A stretch of 64,000 bases of DNA. Source: Oerskovia sp042887685. Its GTDB lineage: Bacteria; Actinomycetota; Actinomycetes; Actinomycetales; Cellulomonadaceae. A program made the translations under genes and the position numbers. The stretch lies in the NCBI RefSeq assembly GCF_042887685.1, contig NZ_JBHVOS010000010.1, positions 62,001 through 126,000 on the forward strand, written 5' to 3'. Positions 44,943 through 53,982 of this stretch are shown here, piece by piece (the first letter of the stretch is position 1; each line of letters opens with the position of its first letter). The notes beneath the pieces were generated by a model. It ran no database searches and was not told the DNA's origin. It was given only the letters and a program-made list of their open reading frames with translations.

Positions 44943-45473
44943 ATGGACAACCACGCAACGCAGCACACCGCACGCGCCCGACGCACCCGCCGGAGCGCCG
45001 CCGTCGGTCTCGCGCTCGTCCTGTCCACGTCCGTGCTGGGGGCGTGCGGCGAGGACGGCAGCATCACGATCCCGGAGATCTCCATCTCGAGCGACCAGCT
45101 CGACCAGCTCGTCGACGACGCCAAGGCTCAGGCCGAGGCCATCGGCGGGGACGTCCAGTCGCTCGTCGACTCGCTCGGCTCGCTGCCCGCCGACCAGCGA
45201 GCACAGGTCGAGGAGGCCGTGACCTCGGCCAAGACCGCGTCGGCGGACCTCCAGACCGCCCTCGACGAAGCGGCCACCGCGACCGAGGAGACCAGGGCGC
45301 AGGCCGAGCAGCGCGTCGCGGACGCCCGTGCGCGGCTCGACGAGGCGTCGGCGCAGCTCCAGTCGGCGTCCGAGGCCGTGAAGTCGGCCGACCAGGCCGT
45401 CAGCACCTCGCTCGACGACCTGCGCGGCGAGGTCGAGAAGTTCTCGCAGGACGTCGAGGGCGCGACGTCCTGA
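44943..45473 (+). CDS. Coiled-coil lipoprotein, 176 aa
   Basis: Lipobox LGAC (Cys35) after an Arg-rich N-terminus; the remainder is an almost continuous Ala/Glu/Asp/Gln helix (LPADQRAQVEEAVTSAKTAS then DARARLDEASAQLQSASEAVKSA). No catalytic motif. Similar in length, layout and heptad text to the secreted protein encoded at 59532-60008 (LPA-R-EVEDAV, DAASAQL), so the two are paralogues. Probably a structural or binding protein at the membrane-wall interface. Convergent with the GT39 gene, 24 nt apart. Confidence 0.8.
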   Translation: MDNHATQHTARARRTRRSAAVGLALVLSTSVLGACGEDGSITIPEISISSDQLDQLVDDAKAQAEAIGGDVQSLVDSLGSLPADQRAQVEEAVTSAKTASADLQTALDEAATATEETRAQAEQRVADARARLDEASAQLQSASEAVKSADQAVSTSLDDLRGEVEKFSQDVEGATS

Positions 45474-45497
45474 CGGCCGGCACCGGTGGCGCGGGCG

Positions 45498-47105
45498 CTA
45501 TCCGCTCCCCGCGCCACCGGCCGGGTCCTTCGGGACGAGCTCGACCACCTGGGTCCCCGTGAGGTCCCACCGCTGCACGATCCGGTAGCCCTCGACCAGG
45601 TGGAGGCGCAGGTCCGGGTCCAGCCCTGATAAGGGGTCGTCGGCCGCCGGGAGGTTCATCAGCCAGATGCGGGCGGGGTCCCCGAGGCACTCGACGGGCT
45701 GGCCGCACTCGGTCGCCCCGAACCAGCCGGACACCGCGCCGGTCCTCTCCACCAGCACGTCGCGCGGACGCTGGGCGCGGTCCCGCGCTGCATGGTCGAA
45801 GGGCGTCCGGGTGCGGTCGCCCTGGTCACCGAAGACGACCACGTCGCCCGGTGCCGAACGGTCCAGGACGACCTCGGACGCCCCCGCCACGTCGGGCCGG
45901 TCCGACCGGTCGGCACTGCGAGCCCACCGCTGGTCCCCCCAGACCGACCACGCCGTGGCGCACAGGACGAGGGCCACCGCCGGCAGCGCCCAGGCGGTCC
46001 GTCTGCCGGACAGCTCGCGCAGGCCACCGACGAGCCCGATGCCCGCGAGGAGGGTGATCGCCGGCACCGTGAACTGCAGGTACCGGTAGTAGAAGAGCGG
46101 CGCGCTCCACGACGCCAGCAGCAGGACGACCGGCGGGAGCAGCGCCCAGGAGAGCAGCAGCACGAGGGGCCCGCGGTCCGGCCTCCTGGCGAGGACCAGG
46201 ACCCCCATCCCGGCGAAGACCGCGAGCCCCGTCGCCGCGGCCCGGGAGTGCACGAGCTGGTAGGCGTAGCTGCGCAACGACTCCTCGGTCACGACGTTCC
46301 AGCTCAGCATGAGGTCGGCCTGTCCGTGCGCCCACCACACGGCGGGGACCAGGAGCACGGCGACCGCTCCCACCACCGTCCAGAACGCGAGGCGCACGCT
46401 GCGCGGAGTGCCTCGACGCAGCAGAAGGGCCGCGTGCGCGACGACGACGGACAGGGCCAGGAGGTGCGCGGCCGCCAGGAGGACCAGGAGCAGGCCGTAG
46501 ACGCCCCACCGCCACGCGCGGCCCGTGCGCCGGGCCGCGAGGAAGGCCAGCGTCGCAGCGACGGTCAGGAGCACGGCCAGCGCGTAGCCTCGGGCGAACT
46601 GCGCCAGGTCCGTCATGCTCGGGACCAGCACGAAGAGCACCGCTGCGACGTAGCCGCTCGCCCGGTCCGCGAGCCGGAAGCCCAGGACGGTGACCAGGTA
46701 CGTCGCTGCCGCCAGCGCGAGGACCGACGGCATTCGCAGCGAGAGCTCCGAGTCGCCGAAGGCGTCGATCCACACGTGGATCACGGCGTAGTACGGCGCC
46801 TGCACCAGGTCCTTGTGGGCGATGAGCCGTCCCAGGCCGTCGACGTCCAGCGATGCCGCGTGCCAGGTCGCGTACTCGTCGCCCTGGAGCGGGTGGGCCC
46901 CCGCACCCCAGAGGAACCAGAGGAGGCCGAGCACCCCCGTCGGCAGCGCCCGGAGCAGGTCCCGTCGCGGCGCCTCGTCCGGGCGGTCGCCCGAGCGCAC
47001 GCGGACGGCGCCGCGCAGCTCGGGCGAGGCCTGCTCGGGCGAGGCCGACACGCCGTGGCCGTCGTCGGCCGCGCTGGTCGGAGGGATCGTCTGCCTCGGG
47101 TGCAC
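45498..47105 (-). CDS. GT39/PMT-like membrane glycosyltransferase
   Basis: 535 residues, about ten membrane segments. QGDEYATWHAASLD provides the acidic pair expected in the first extracellular loop of PMT_2/ArnT-like transferases, followed by YYAVIHVWIDAFGDSELSLRMPSVLA, typical of the family. They move a sugar from a polyprenyl-phosphate donor to protein or glycan outside the membrane. The C-terminal 150 residues form a soluble domain (GDVVVFGDQGDRTRTPFD). GTG at 47105 is preferred because GGGAGG lies seven nucleotides upstream; ATG 47138 lacks a ribosome site. Divergent from the polysaccharide genes. Confidence 0.8.
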   Translation of the reverse strand: MHPRQTIPPTSAADDGHGVSASPEQASPELRGAVRVRSGDRPDEAPRRDLLRALPTGVLGLLWFLWGAGAHPLQGDEYATWHAASLDVDGLGRLIAHKDLVQAPYYAVIHVWIDAFGDSELSLRMPSVLALAAATYLVTVLGFRLADRASGYVAAVLFVLVPSMTDLAQFARGYALAVLLTVAATLAFLAARRTGRAWRWGVYGLLLVLLAAAHLLALSVVVAHAALLLRRGTPRSVRLAFWTVVGAVAVLLVPAVWWAHGQADLMLSWNVVTEESLRSYAYQLVHSRAAATGLAVFAGMGVLVLARRPDRGPLVLLLSWALLPPVVLLLASWSAPLFYYRYLQFTVPAITLLAGIGLVGGLRELSGRRTAWALPAVALVLCATAWSVWGDQRWARSADRSDRPDVAGASEVVLDRSAPGDVVVFGDQGDRTRTPFDHAARDRAQRPRDVLVERTGAVSGWFGATECGQPVECLGDPARIWLMNLPAADDPLSGLDPDLRLHLVEGYRIVQRWDLTGTQVVELVPKDPAGGAGSG

Positions 47106-47445
47106 CACGGCGCCTCCCAGGACTGGTGGTGCCCTCATGCTCGCGCCAGACCCCGGACGCCGCACCCGCAAGGAGGGAGCGCCCGACCGTCGGCCGGGGC
47201 GCACCGAGCCCGGCAGCTGCGCCGGACCGTCCCGGCAACGGGTGCACGAGAGGTTGCGGGCGGTGTCCGGGCGGCGCACGCTGAGATCGAGGGCGGCACG
47301 GTCGCGGCCCTCCACGGGGGGCGGTCGTCCCCGGCCCGACGACGGCACGACGGTCCGGCGTCGATCCTCGGTCTCGCGCCGATGCCTGCTCCTGCTGACC
47401 CGAGCACCGACGGGGTGACCACCCCGCCCGGACGAGAGGGACCCC
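47106..47445. other. 340-nt divergent region of the polysaccharide island
   Basis: No credible gene. Must carry promoters for the GT39 gene (left) and the polysaccharide genes (right). The only sharp signal is the dyad at 47411-47426 just before the ribosome site of the 50-aa gene. Confidence 0.5.
47411..47426. promoter_or_regulatory. Candidate operator of the polysaccharide genes
   Basis: CGGGGTGACCACCCCG, a 7-2-7 dyad ending 19 nt before the start codon at 47446. Could be a repressor site or a small RNA hairpin covering the translation start region. Confidence 0.4.
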
Positions 47446-47598
47446 ATGTACGAGAACGAGCTGGCGATGACAGGACTCGGCGCCATGGTCCTCGGTCCCA
47501 TCGTCTTCGACGCCTGGTGGGTGGCCGCGCTGTTCGTCGTCGTCGGCGGATCGCTGCTGTTCGTCGCGCGGCGCATCCACCGCCGGAAGGCACGGTGA
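47446..47598 (+). CDS. Small single-pass membrane protein, 50 aa
   Basis: One membrane segment (VFDAWWVAALFVVVGGSLLFVARR) and a basic RRIHRRKAR end, preceded by a short acidic stretch (MYENELAMTG). Inside-positive charge predicts an outside N-terminus. GAGAGGG lies upstream and its stop overlaps the glycosyltransferase start (GTGA), so it is genuinely translated and coupled. It may be an accessory subunit of the polymer synthase; no family recognised. Confidence 0.7.
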   Translation: MYENELAMTGLGAMVLGPIVFDAWWVAALFVVVGGSLLFVARRIHRRKAR

Positions 47599-48914
47599 AG
47601 CCGCTCGGCGTCCTCTCGCTCGCGGTCGTCGTCACGAGCGCCGCGTTCATGTGGTGGCAGGCGGGCGGTCCGTCCTGGTACGGCGTCGCGATCATGTCGC
47701 TCCTGGCCGCCAAGATGATCCTGTCCTGGCGTGCGAAGGACGCGACCGTGACCACGCCCGAGGACCAGGCGCAGCTCGACGCCCTGCGCGTCGGGGTCGC
47801 GGTCCCGAGCTTCAACGAGGACCCGGCGCTCCTCTCGCGCACACTGAAGTCCCTGTACGACCAGACCCGGCGCCCGCAGTCGGTCGTGGTCGTCGACGAC
47901 GGCTCGTCCGACCTGCGTGCCGTCGAGGAGGCCGACCGCTGGGTGGACCGCTTCGCCGACGTCGGGATCGCGATGCAGGTCGTGCGGTTCGACGAGAACC
48001 GCGGCAAGCGCCAGGGCCTGATCGCGGCCTTCGACGCCCAGCCCGACGCCGACGTCCTGCTCGGCGTCGACTCCGACACCGTCCTGGACCCGCTGGCCGT
48101 GGCCGAGGGCCTCACCCCGATGCTCGACCCGCAGGTCATGGCGTCGACCGGCCTCGTCCTGCCGCTCAACCACGACACCAACGTGCTCACGCGGCTCATG
48201 GACGTGCGGTACGCGAACGGCTTCCTGTTCGAGCGGGCAGCCTACTCGTCGCTCGGCGCCGTGCTGTGCGCCTGCGGCTCGCTGGCCTTCTACCGCACGA
48301 CCGTGGTGCGCAAGTACCGCGAGGACTTCCTCAACCAGACCTTCCTGGGAAAGCCGGCCGTGTTCGGCGACGACCGGCGGATGACCAACTACGCGCTCAT
48401 GGAGGGGAGGTCGGTCTTCCAGTCGACCGCCGTCGCGTTCACCGCGGTCCCCGAACGCCTGGGCCACTACGTCCGCCAGCAGGTCCGCTGGAACAAGTCC
48501 TTCTTCCGGGAGTCCGTCTGGGCCCTCCTGAACCAGCCGAGCGGCCGCCCGGCGTTCTGGCTGACCGCGATCGAGCTGGGCACGTGGTTCACGTTCACGT
48601 GCGCGCTGGTCCTGGCGATCGTCGTCAACCCGATCCTGACCGGGACGCTCCTGATCGGGCCGTACCTGGTCTACACCGCACTGCTCGCCTACGCCCGCTC
48701 GACCCGCTACTTCGAGGTCACGGGCATCCGCAAGTCCCGCCGGGAGGTGCTCTACGGGTTCGCGCTCGCACCCCTGTACGGCCTCCTGCACATCGGCCTG
48801 CTCGTCTGGCTCCGTCTCTACGCCCTGGCCACCCTGCGCTCGGGCACCTGGGGCACGCGCAAGGACGGCGTCGAGGTCTCGGTGCGCGATCGCGCCGCAC
48901 CCCTTCCGTCCTGA
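47595..48914 (+). CDS. Processive GT2 glycosyltransferase, hyaluronan-synthase-like
   Basis: 439 residues. Two N-terminal membrane segments, a cytosolic GT-A domain and four to five C-terminal segments, the layout of class I hyaluronan/chitin synthases. Motifs: VAVPSFNEDPALL, VVDDGSSD, DSDTVLDP (DxD), GDDRRMTNYAL (catalytic Asp) and QQVRWNKSFFRES (QxxRW). The last two match streptococcal HasA closely. Polymerises and probably extrudes a polysaccharide; the product need not be hyaluronan because the adjacent dehydrogenase is of UDP-HexNAc type. GTG start overlaps the previous stop. Confidence 0.9.
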   Translation: MKPLGVLSLAVVVTSAAFMWWQAGGPSWYGVAIMSLLAAKMILSWRAKDATVTTPEDQAQLDALRVGVAVPSFNEDPALLSRTLKSLYDQTRRPQSVVVVDDGSSDLRAVEEADRWVDRFADVGIAMQVVRFDENRGKRQGLIAAFDAQPDADVLLGVDSDTVLDPLAVAEGLTPMLDPQVMASTGLVLPLNHDTNVLTRLMDVRYANGFLFERAAYSSLGAVLCACGSLAFYRTTVVRKYREDFLNQTFLGKPAVFGDDRRMTNYALMEGRSVFQSTAVAFTAVPERLGHYVRQQVRWNKSFFRESVWALLNQPSGRPAFWLTAIELGTWFTFTCALVLAIVVNPILTGTLLIGPYLVYTALLAYARSTRYFEVTGIRKSRREVLYGFALAPLYGLLHIGLLVWLRLYALATLRSGTWGTRKDGVEVSVRDRAAPLPS

Positions 48915-48965
48915 CCTGCCCATCGACGCCTCAGGACGTCGCCTCCGACGCACAGGGAGCCGCAC

Positions 48966-50249
48966 GTGTCCTCCACGACCCTCGACCGCCTCGCCACCGG
49001 GAACGGCCGGCCACCACGCCTGCGCGCGGTGGCCGTCGTCGGGCTCGGCTACGTGGGGCGCCCGCTCGCCCTGGAGCTCTACCGCCACGGTCATCGGGTC
49101 GTCGGCTACGACGTGGCCCCCGGCCGCCGCGAGCAGGCCCAGAGCGAGGCACGGTCGGTCGACGCCGCCGACGGCGCCACCTTCACCGTCGTCGCCTCCC
49201 TGCCCCGGACCGGGCCCTGCGACGCGTACGTCGTGGCCGTACCCACACCCGTCGACGACCACCGATCACCCGACCTGTCCTTCGTCGAGGCGGCGTGCCG
49301 CGACATCGGCGACGTGCTCCGGGTCGGCGACCTCGTCTCGCTCGAGTCGACCGTGCATCCCGGCGCCACCCGGGAGGTGTGCGCCCCGATCCTCGAGGCG
49401 GGCTCGGGCCTGGTCGCCGGGCGCGACTTCCACCTCGCGTTCTCCCCCGAACGGGTGTCCCCCGGCGAGACCGAGATCCCCCGGATCGCCAAGGTCGTCG
49501 GCGGGATCGACGAGGCGTCGCTCCAGGCAGCGTGGGACCTCTACGCCCCCCTCATCGATGCAGGGCTCGTGGCCGTCTCGACCCTCGAGGCGGCCGAGCT
49601 GACCAAGATCGTCGAGAACACCCAGCGCGACGTCAACATCGCGTTCTTGAACGAGATGAACGAGTACGCCCTGGCCCGGGGCATCGACTTCCGCGAGGTG
49701 CTCGCGGCGTGCCGCACCAAGCCGACGTTCGCGGACTTCCGCCCGGGCCTGGTCGGTGGCCACTGCATCGCCGTCGACCCCTACTACCTGCTCGACCAGG
49801 CGGCCCGGCTCGGAGTCGACATGACGGCGACGGCCTCGGCACGCGCGACCAACGACCGCCAGCACGATCGTCTGGCGACCCGCATCGAGGCGCTCGTGAG
49901 CGACCGCGACGAGCGACCGCGCGTCGTGATCTACGGCTCGACCTACAAGGCGGGCGTCGACGACACCCGCAACTCCGGGCCGCTGCGGGTCGCGAGCGCC
50001 CTGCGCGAGCGCGGCTTCGACGTCGTCGTGCTCGACCGGCTCGTGGACCCGGAAGGCGCCGCGCGCACCCTCGGCGGGCCCCACCCGTCGTCCGTCGTGG
50101 TGGTGGCCGTGGTGCACGAACGGTTCGCGCACGCCGTGACCGCCGACCTCGACGTGCTCGCGGGCGACGACGGCCTGGTCGTGGCGATCACCCCGGCGCT
50201 GGGCCCGGACCAGGTACCCGCCCGCCTCGAGCTCACCGCCCTGCTGTGA
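48966..50249 (+). CDS. Nucleotide-sugar dehydrogenase (UDP-HexNAc type, WbpO/TviB-like)
   Basis: 427 residues. Rossmann entry VAVVGLGYVGRPLALEL; central domain AELTKIVENTQRDVNIAFLNEMNEYA; catalytic Cys in GLVGGHCIAVDPYYL; UDP-binding C-terminal domain with YGSTYKAGVDDTRNS. The ENTQRDVNIAFLNE text and GGHCIAVDPYYL are typical of UDP-N-acetylhexosamine 6-dehydrogenases (WbpO, TviB, WecC) rather than UDP-glucose dehydrogenase. Makes a UDP-HexNAc uronate, a likely substrate for the upstream synthase. GTG start with AGGGAG upstream, 51 nt after the synthase gene. Confidence 0.88.
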   Translation: MSSTTLDRLATGNGRPPRLRAVAVVGLGYVGRPLALELYRHGHRVVGYDVAPGRREQAQSEARSVDAADGATFTVVASLPRTGPCDAYVVAVPTPVDDHRSPDLSFVEAACRDIGDVLRVGDLVSLESTVHPGATREVCAPILEAGSGLVAGRDFHLAFSPERVSPGETEIPRIAKVVGGIDEASLQAAWDLYAPLIDAGLVAVSTLEAAELTKIVENTQRDVNIAFLNEMNEYALARGIDFREVLAACRTKPTFADFRPGLVGGHCIAVDPYYLLDQAARLGVDMTATASARATNDRQHDRLATRIEALVSDRDERPRVVIYGSTYKAGVDDTRNSGPLRVASALRERGFDVVVLDRLVDPEGAARTLGGPHPSSVVVVAVVHERFAHAVTADLDVLAGDDGLVVAITPALGPDQVPARLELTALL

Positions 50250-50378
50250 GGCCGGGCCGACGACGGCCCCCGGGCCGGACGCACGGAACGGTCCCGCTGC
50301 CCCCGGAGAGCGAGCAGAGACGCCGGATGGCACCATGAACCAGGTCTCTCCAACGATGCAGGAACGTCCGGGGGCACG

Positions 50379-52562
50379 ATGAGCGCACGTTCGGCGTGGC
50401 GGTCCGCCGCCGCGGGCCTGGCGGTGCTGCTGGGTCTGGGCGGGGCCGTGATGCTCGCGCCCCCGGCCTCCGCGGCCGAGTTCACCGACTACGTGACGGT
50501 GTCCGACACGACGCTAGACTTCGGGCAGGACGTGCGGTTCGGCGACCCGAGCATCACCCTGTCCTACACGCTGACCGCGGTGCAGGACACGACGCTGTCG
50601 ACGAGCGGGTGGTACACGCCCGGACCCGACCGGTGGCTGAGCGAGGTCAGCGGCGGAGCCTGCCCCGGCCTGTCGGTCTTCAACGGCACGGTGACCCTGA
50701 CCGCGGGCCAGGTCTGCACCATGACCGTGACGTTCAACCCGAACGTGTCCCTCGCGCCCGCGAACGGCGTCTGGGGCGGTCGTACCTGGGACGCGACGGG
50801 CGCCGCAGGGCCCGCGACGACCGAGCAGTACGTCACGTACAACGCAGTCGTCCGGGCACTGGACTGGGACCCGCGTGCGCTGAGCTTCACGGCCGCCCCA
50901 GGAACGACGAGCGCTCCCCAGAGCGTGACGTTCACCAACCTCGCGAGCGTCCCGCTGTCCGCGCTGGACACCGGCGGGCAGGACCCCGACTTCGCGCTGG
51001 ACCCGGGTACGTGCGCCGCACCGATCCCCGTGGGCGGGACCTGCACCCTGGGATACACCTACACGGGCAACGCCTCGAACCCCTCGGTCGCCTCGAACAC
51101 CTGGGTGCACTTCTCCGCGACCGGCCCCGACGGCCCCAAGGCGTACACGTACGACTCGACCGTGCTCCGCCTCGCGGGCTGGACCCAGACCCCGCCACGG
51201 ATCGCGGACATCTCCGTCACGAAGGCGCTCGTGGGCACGGACCCCGTCGTCGCGGGGGACCTGATCGCCTGGGACGTCACGGTGTCCAACGCCGGACCGG
51301 ATCCCGCCGGGACCGTGTGGCTCTACGACTTCCCCGGCGCCTACCTGCACCTCGACCGTGTCGAGGGCGCGACGTGCGAGTCATCCGTCGCGGGCCTTCC
51401 TGCCCCGGCGGGCATCGAGCTGCGTGACTCCTACGCCCAGTGCACCCTGGGCGCCCTGGGCTCCGGCGCCTCGACCACGGTCCGGGTCTGGACCCAGGTC
51501 TCGGCCGACACGCCCGTGGGCACGACGCTCACCAACACCGCGAGCGCCTACGGCGACGTGCAGGACCCGAGCTACGACGACAACCACACGAGCGCCGACG
51601 CCGGCCCCACCCTGGGGGTCGCGGACGTCCAGGTCACCAAGTCGGCCCCGGCGGACCCGCCCCGGGTGGGCGGGGAGACGACCTGGCCCCTGACCGTGAC
51701 CAACGCAGGACCGGACGACGCGACCGACGTCGAGGTCACGGACACGCTGCCCCCGGGGACGAGCTACGTCGACGGCCCGGACGGGTGCACTGCCGACACC
51801 GTGCGGGTCACGTGCGCCCTGGGGATCCTCACGGCCACCCAGACATGGACCGGCGCGGTCGTCCTGCGCGTCGACGACCCCGCCCTGGCCGGGACGGCCC
51901 TCTCGAACACCGCCGTCGTCACGACCTCCGCACAGGACCTCGATCCCTCGAACGACTCCGCGACCGCGACCTCGCTCCCGGTCGTCGGCCCCACCCCCAC
52001 CACGGGCAACCTCGCCGTCTCCCTCGACGCACCCGCCACCGTCACCGCCGGATCGCAGCTCGACCACACCCTCACGGTGACCAACACCGGCGACGTCCCG
52101 ATGACGGACGTCACGGTCGTGACCCACGTCCCCCCGGGCACGACGTTCCTCAACGCCGGCGGGACGGGCAGCCCGGGCGCGGCCGTGATCGAGCTCGCCG
52201 CCGCGTGCCCCGCGAGCGGCACGGTCGTCACGTGCACCGCCGGGACCATCGCCCCCGGCGACCAGGTCCTCGTCCCCGTCTCTCTCCGTGTGGACGCTGC
52301 GACACCTGCTGGCACGATCCTTCCGCTCGACGCTGCCGTCACCTCCAGCACCCCTGACGACGACCCCGGCGACGACACGGCGAGTGCACAGGTCACCGTC
52401 GCCGCCAAGACGGCACCCGGTGACGGCAGGACAGGCACCGGCACCCGTGCCTCCGTCCTCGCGAGCACCGGCTCCGACTCCCTGACAACGGCGTGGGTGG
52501 CCCTGATCTGCCTCGCGGCGGGAGCGTCGACGCTCGTCGCGCGACGAGCAGCGCGACCCTGA
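50379..52562 (+). CDS. Secreted DUF11-repeat protein with LASTG cell-wall sorting signal
   Basis: 727 residues. Signal peptide to about residue 33 (ASAA-E). A beta-rich N-terminal part (about 34-270), then three DUF11/CARDB-like repeats marked by VTVSNAGPDPAGTVW, LTVTNAGPDDATDVEVTDTLPPGT and LTVTNTGDVPMTDVTVVTHVPPGT. The C-terminus LASTG-SDSL, a hydrophobic stretch and ARRAARP is a sorting signal; LAxTG is the class E sortase motif of high-GC actinobacteria. No sortase gene is in the window. Probable surface protein. A 15-codon uORF at 50335-50382 overlaps its start (ATGA). Confidence 0.88.
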   Translation: MSARSAWRSAAAGLAVLLGLGGAVMLAPPASAAEFTDYVTVSDTTLDFGQDVRFGDPSITLSYTLTAVQDTTLSTSGWYTPGPDRWLSEVSGGACPGLSVFNGTVTLTAGQVCTMTVTFNPNVSLAPANGVWGGRTWDATGAAGPATTEQYVTYNAVVRALDWDPRALSFTAAPGTTSAPQSVTFTNLASVPLSALDTGGQDPDFALDPGTCAAPIPVGGTCTLGYTYTGNASNPSVASNTWVHFSATGPDGPKAYTYDSTVLRLAGWTQTPPRIADISVTKALVGTDPVVAGDLIAWDVTVSNAGPDPAGTVWLYDFPGAYLHLDRVEGATCESSVAGLPAPAGIELRDSYAQCTLGALGSGASTTVRVWTQVSADTPVGTTLTNTASAYGDVQDPSYDDNHTSADAGPTLGVADVQVTKSAPADPPRVGGETTWPLTVTNAGPDDATDVEVTDTLPPGTSYVDGPDGCTADTVRVTCALGILTATQTWTGAVVLRVDDPALAGTALSNTAVVTTSAQDLDPSNDSATATSLPVVGPTPTTGNLAVSLDAPATVTAGSQLDHTLTVTNTGDVPMTDVTVVTHVPPGTTFLNAGGTGSPGAAVIELAAACPASGTVVTCTAGTIAPGDQVLVPVSLRVDAATPAGTILPLDAAVTSSTPDDDPGDDTASAQVTVAAKTAPGDGRTGTGTRASVLASTGSDSLTTAWVALICLAAGASTLVARRAARP

Positions 52563-52618
52563 GCGCCTCGCGCCGCTCGAACCGTGGACCGCGCGACACC
52601 CGGCGGGCAGACTGAGGC

Positions 52619-53842
52619 ATGCCTTCCGTCGCCCCGACGCCCGCGCCCGCACCGACGCCCCCGCGGGCCGCTGCGCAGCCCCCCGCGCCCGAACTCGACG
52701 AGACCCTCGCGCTCGCCGGCATCGCCCTCGGCGCCGCGCTCGCCGAGCCCGACGCCCTCGGCGGGTCGGCGCGGTCCCTGGTCGTCCGCGCCCGCGTCGT
52801 GGCCGGGCTCACGGACGACCGCCTCGACACGACCCGCGCCGCGGCGCACGCACCGGGCAGCTCTGTCGTGGTCAAGCGCTTCCTCGACGGCCCGGGCGTG
52901 CACGGCCTGCCGTTCGAGCACGAGGTCGCAGGGCTCCTGACCCTCGACCACACCCCCGTCCTGCTGGCCGTCGACGAGGCCCACCGGCTGATCGTCATGA
53001 GCGACGTCGGCGACGGTCCCACGCTCGCCGACCTCCTGCTCGGCGACGACCGCGACGCGGCCTGGCAGGGCGCGCACGAGTGGGCGACAGCGCTCGGCGA
53101 GCTCGCAGGGGCGTCCGGGCGGCACGTCGAGCGGTTCTCGGCCGAGCTCGCGGCCCGCGGTGTCGTCAAGGGGTGGGACCTCGACGCGGACGCCCGCGCC
53201 GGGGTGCACCGGCTCGTCGAGGCCCTGCCCACCCCCACGGGTCTCGTGCGCGAACCGCTCGACGCGATGCTCGCGTTCGTGCACGACGACCTCGAGGCCG
53301 TCGCGAGCCTGCGCGCCGAGGGGAGCGCCGCCGTCGTCTCCCCCGGCGACACGTGCCCCGACAACGCCGTCCGTACGCCCGCCGGGTGGGTGTTCCTCGA
53401 CCTGGAGGACACGAACGTCCACCACCCCGCGCTCGACGCCGCGTACGCGCTCATGCCGTTCTCGACGTGCTGGTGCGTGTTCGACCCACCCCCCGGTCTG
53501 ACCGACGGGCTCCTCGCCGCATTCACCACGGGCCTGGGCAGGCACCGGCCCGACGCCGTCGTCGAGCCCGCCTGGACCCGCGACGTCCTGCTCGCGTGCG
53601 CCGGCTGGATCCTCGCCATGACGGGCTGGCTGCTCGAGGGTGCGGTCGCGGACCGCCCGCACGTCGGGCCCGAGGGGAGGTCGCCGTCGTACCGGCAGCT
53701 CGTGACGTCCCGCTGGAGGTGGGGCGCCGAGCACCTGCGCGACGTCGCCCCGAGCATCGCGACCGTCCTGTCCGACGCCGTCGCGTGGGCCGAGCGCGAA
53801 TGGGGACCCACGCCGTCGGGCGGGTATCCCGCGTTCCCCTGA
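52619..53842 (+). CDS. Kinase-like phosphotransferase (APH fold), variant catalytic loop
   Basis: 407 residues. ATP-lobe text SSVVVKRFLDGPG with a candidate Lys and HEVAGLLTL with the helix-C Glu; then a catalytic loop SPGDTCPDN in place of HGDxxxxN (Asp and Asn kept, His replaced) and a metal-loop FLDLEDTNVHHPALD. This matches the APH/choline kinase family with an altered loop. Substrate unknown; drug phosphorylation cannot be assumed. The first 35 residues are Pro/Ala-rich. Follows the DUF11 gene by 56 nt. Confidence 0.75.
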   Translation: MPSVAPTPAPAPTPPRAAAQPPAPELDETLALAGIALGAALAEPDALGGSARSLVVRARVVAGLTDDRLDTTRAAAHAPGSSVVVKRFLDGPGVHGLPFEHEVAGLLTLDHTPVLLAVDEAHRLIVMSDVGDGPTLADLLLGDDRDAAWQGAHEWATALGELAGASGRHVERFSAELAARGVVKGWDLDADARAGVHRLVEALPTPTGLVREPLDAMLAFVHDDLEAVASLRAEGSAAVVSPGDTCPDNAVRTPAGWVFLDLEDTNVHHPALDAAYALMPFSTCWCVFDPPPGLTDGLLAAFTTGLGRHRPDAVVEPAWTRDVLLACAGWILAMTGWLLEGAVADRPHVGPEGRSPSYRQLVTSRWRWGAEHLRDVAPSIATVLSDAVAWAEREWGPTPSGGYPAFP

Positions 53843-53982
53843 CGCCCCGCTGGTCCCGGCGGGAGAGGACCTAGGTCCCCCGCGTTCCTCGACCTTCGCC
53901 CCGGGTACGGAACCTCCCGCTCCGGTGGAATGGAGTCAACGCACCGGATGGGGATCCGGTCCTGGAGAGGAAGACAGACGAC

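Noticed and set aside
47595..48914. Firm call as hyaluronan synthase (hasA)
   Set aside because: The adjacent dehydrogenase looks like a UDP-HexNAc enzyme and acceptor specificity cannot be read from the motifs.
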